Of a stretch of 5,406 bases of DNA, positions 5,210-5,406 are shown piece after piece; position 1 is the stretch's first letter, and each line of letters starts with the position of its first letter. The position numbers were made by a program, and so were the translations under genes. This DNA comes from an uncultured Finegoldia sp. GTDB lineage: Bacteria > Bacillota > Clostridia > Tissierellales > Peptoniphilaceae. Location of the stretch: contig NZ_CAAFUQ010000032.1 in NCBI RefSeq assembly GCF_900766215.1, positions 1-5,406 of the forward strand. The letters run 5' to 3'. The notes under the pieces are model-generated. The model made no database searches. It was not told the origin of the DNA and saw only the letters and a list, made by a program, of their open reading frames with translations.

Positions 5210-5222
5210 TTTCAAAAATCAT

Positions 5223-5246
5223 CCCCCGGCGTAGCCGGGGGTTTTT
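5223..5246 (+). terminator. GC-rich hairpin, second plus-strand terminator or IS end hairpin
   Basis: CCCCCGGC (5223-5230) pairs perfectly with GCCGGGGG (5234-5241) across a three-base loop, followed by TTTTT on the plus strand. On the minus strand ATGATTTTTG follows, so it may stop both directions weakly. It would block transcripts from the left from running antisense into tnpA, and may also be the subterminal hairpin recognised by TnpA. Confidence 0.75.
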
Positions 5247-5318
5247 CTCATGCGGCCCAAAGGGCCTGTATTACCAGCCACGCCTCGATGGCGTTGGTTA
5301 GTCCGCCACTTGCAACTT
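5223..5318 (-). ncRNA. Structured GC-rich 3' region of tnpA, candidate transposon RNA
   Basis: Downstream of the tnpA stop the DNA changes sharply from AT-rich to GC-rich and folds into consecutive hairpins. The first is ACGCC/GGCGT (5280-5284 with 5290-5294), extended by ACCA/TGGT (5273-5276 with 5295-5298) across a three-base bulge. The second is GGCCC/GGGCC (5254-5258 with 5262-5266), and the third is the 8-bp stem at 5223-5241. This could be a stable 3' untranslated structure, a TnpA-binding DNA end, or a relic of an omega-RNA-like guide scaffold left after loss of tnpB. The sequence shows the folds, but the RNA role is inference. Confidence 0.35.
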
Positions 5319-5325
5319 CTACTTG

Positions 5326-5406
5326 CTACCCTTTAAAAGGGTCAACTACATCAAATGTTAGTTGTTCACTTAACTGGTCTTGTTTTAATTGATTTTGGAT
5401 ATATTC
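5326..5406 (-). CDS. tnpA: IS200/IS605-family transposase TnpA (Y1 tyrosine), C-terminal fragment
   Basis: TnpA is a small single-strand DNA transposase that cuts and joins hairpin-marked ends using one catalytic tyrosine. Only the last 26 codons and a TAG stop are in the window. The peptide begins EYIQNQLKQDQLSEQL and ends DVVDPFKG. This matches the usual IS200-group tail, in which an EYIxNQ helix is followed by a DPF(K/T)G ending shortly before the stop. The HUH motif and catalytic Tyr lie off the right edge, so integrity cannot be judged. A CCCTTT/AAAGGG inverted repeat (5329-5341) overlaps its last codons. Confidence 0.8.
   Translation of the reverse strand, partial: EYIQNQLKQDQLSEQLTFDVVDPFKG

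Larger units (their letters stand above)
5211..5406 (-). mobile_element. IS200/IS605-family element, 3' part, running off the right edge
   Basis: The C-terminus of a Y1 transposase is followed, reading the minus strand, by a compact run of GC-rich hairpins that resembles the right end of IS200-type elements. No tnpB follows tnpA, so the element is of the TnpA-only (IS200) type or has lost tnpB. The outer boundary cannot be fixed from one copy. It lies somewhere between the hairpin at 5223-5241 and about 5150, depending on whether the hairpin at 5178-5203 belongs to the element. Confidence 0.7.

Noticed and set aside
5136..5325. CRISPR-like or riboswitch interpretation of the clustered hairpins
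   Set aside because: There are no regularly spaced direct repeats, and no riboswitch core that I can recognise. The hairpins are explained by terminators and the IS200-type end.

Overview
The window is AT-rich and looks chromosomal, from a low-GC Gram-positive anaerobe. The codon use, strong AGGAGG-type ribosome sites and gene content fit the Finegoldia/Peptoniphilus/Anaerococcus group of anaerobic cocci or a clostridium. The placement is inference from composition and protein flavour, not a database match. About 4.9 kb of ordinary metabolic genes lies between two insertion-sequence ends, one at each edge.

Layout. Positions 1-98 look like the end of an IS3-family (IS150-group) element that continues off the left edge. 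It carries an inward-pointing terminator and an 18-bp perfect palindrome. Positions 122-3877, minus strand, hold a complete fructose catabolic operon transcribed fruK, fruA, fba and closed by a terminator at 122-154. FruA imports fructose as fructose-1-phosphate, FruK makes fructose-1,6-bisphosphate, and the class II aldolase cleaves it to triose phosphates. fruK and fruA share one base (TAATG). fba follows after a 52-bp gap with an extended -10 motif, so it may also be transcribed alone. No FruR-type regulator is in the window.

Positions 3878-3947 are a divergent intergenic region. To its right, plus strand, are maf (dTTP/UTP pyrophosphatase family) and a DUF523/TudS-like thiouracil desulfidase. 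They are tightly coupled: the second gene's Shine-Dalgarno sequence overlaps the maf stop codon. Together they could be a small modified-pyrimidine clean-up unit.

Positions 5036-5325 contain no protein gene but are the most interesting part. A near-perfect promoter (TTGACA, 16 nt, TATAAT) is flanked by two Fur-box-like sequences. About 85 nt after the predicted start comes a strong intrinsic terminator. The predicted RNA has no usable ORF, a 5' stem-loop, and two unpaired ACCCCT motifs, one of them in the terminator loop. That is the design of Fur-repressed, C-rich iron-sparing small RNAs such as FsrA and IsrR, so it is proposed as a new candidate of that type. The alternative is an iron-regulated promoter cut off from its gene by the neighbouring IS.

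From about 5221 to the right edge is the 3' end of an IS200/IS605-family element on the minus strand. It comprises the last 26 codons of the Y1 transposase TnpA and a strikingly GC-rich, multi-hairpin 3' untranslated region.
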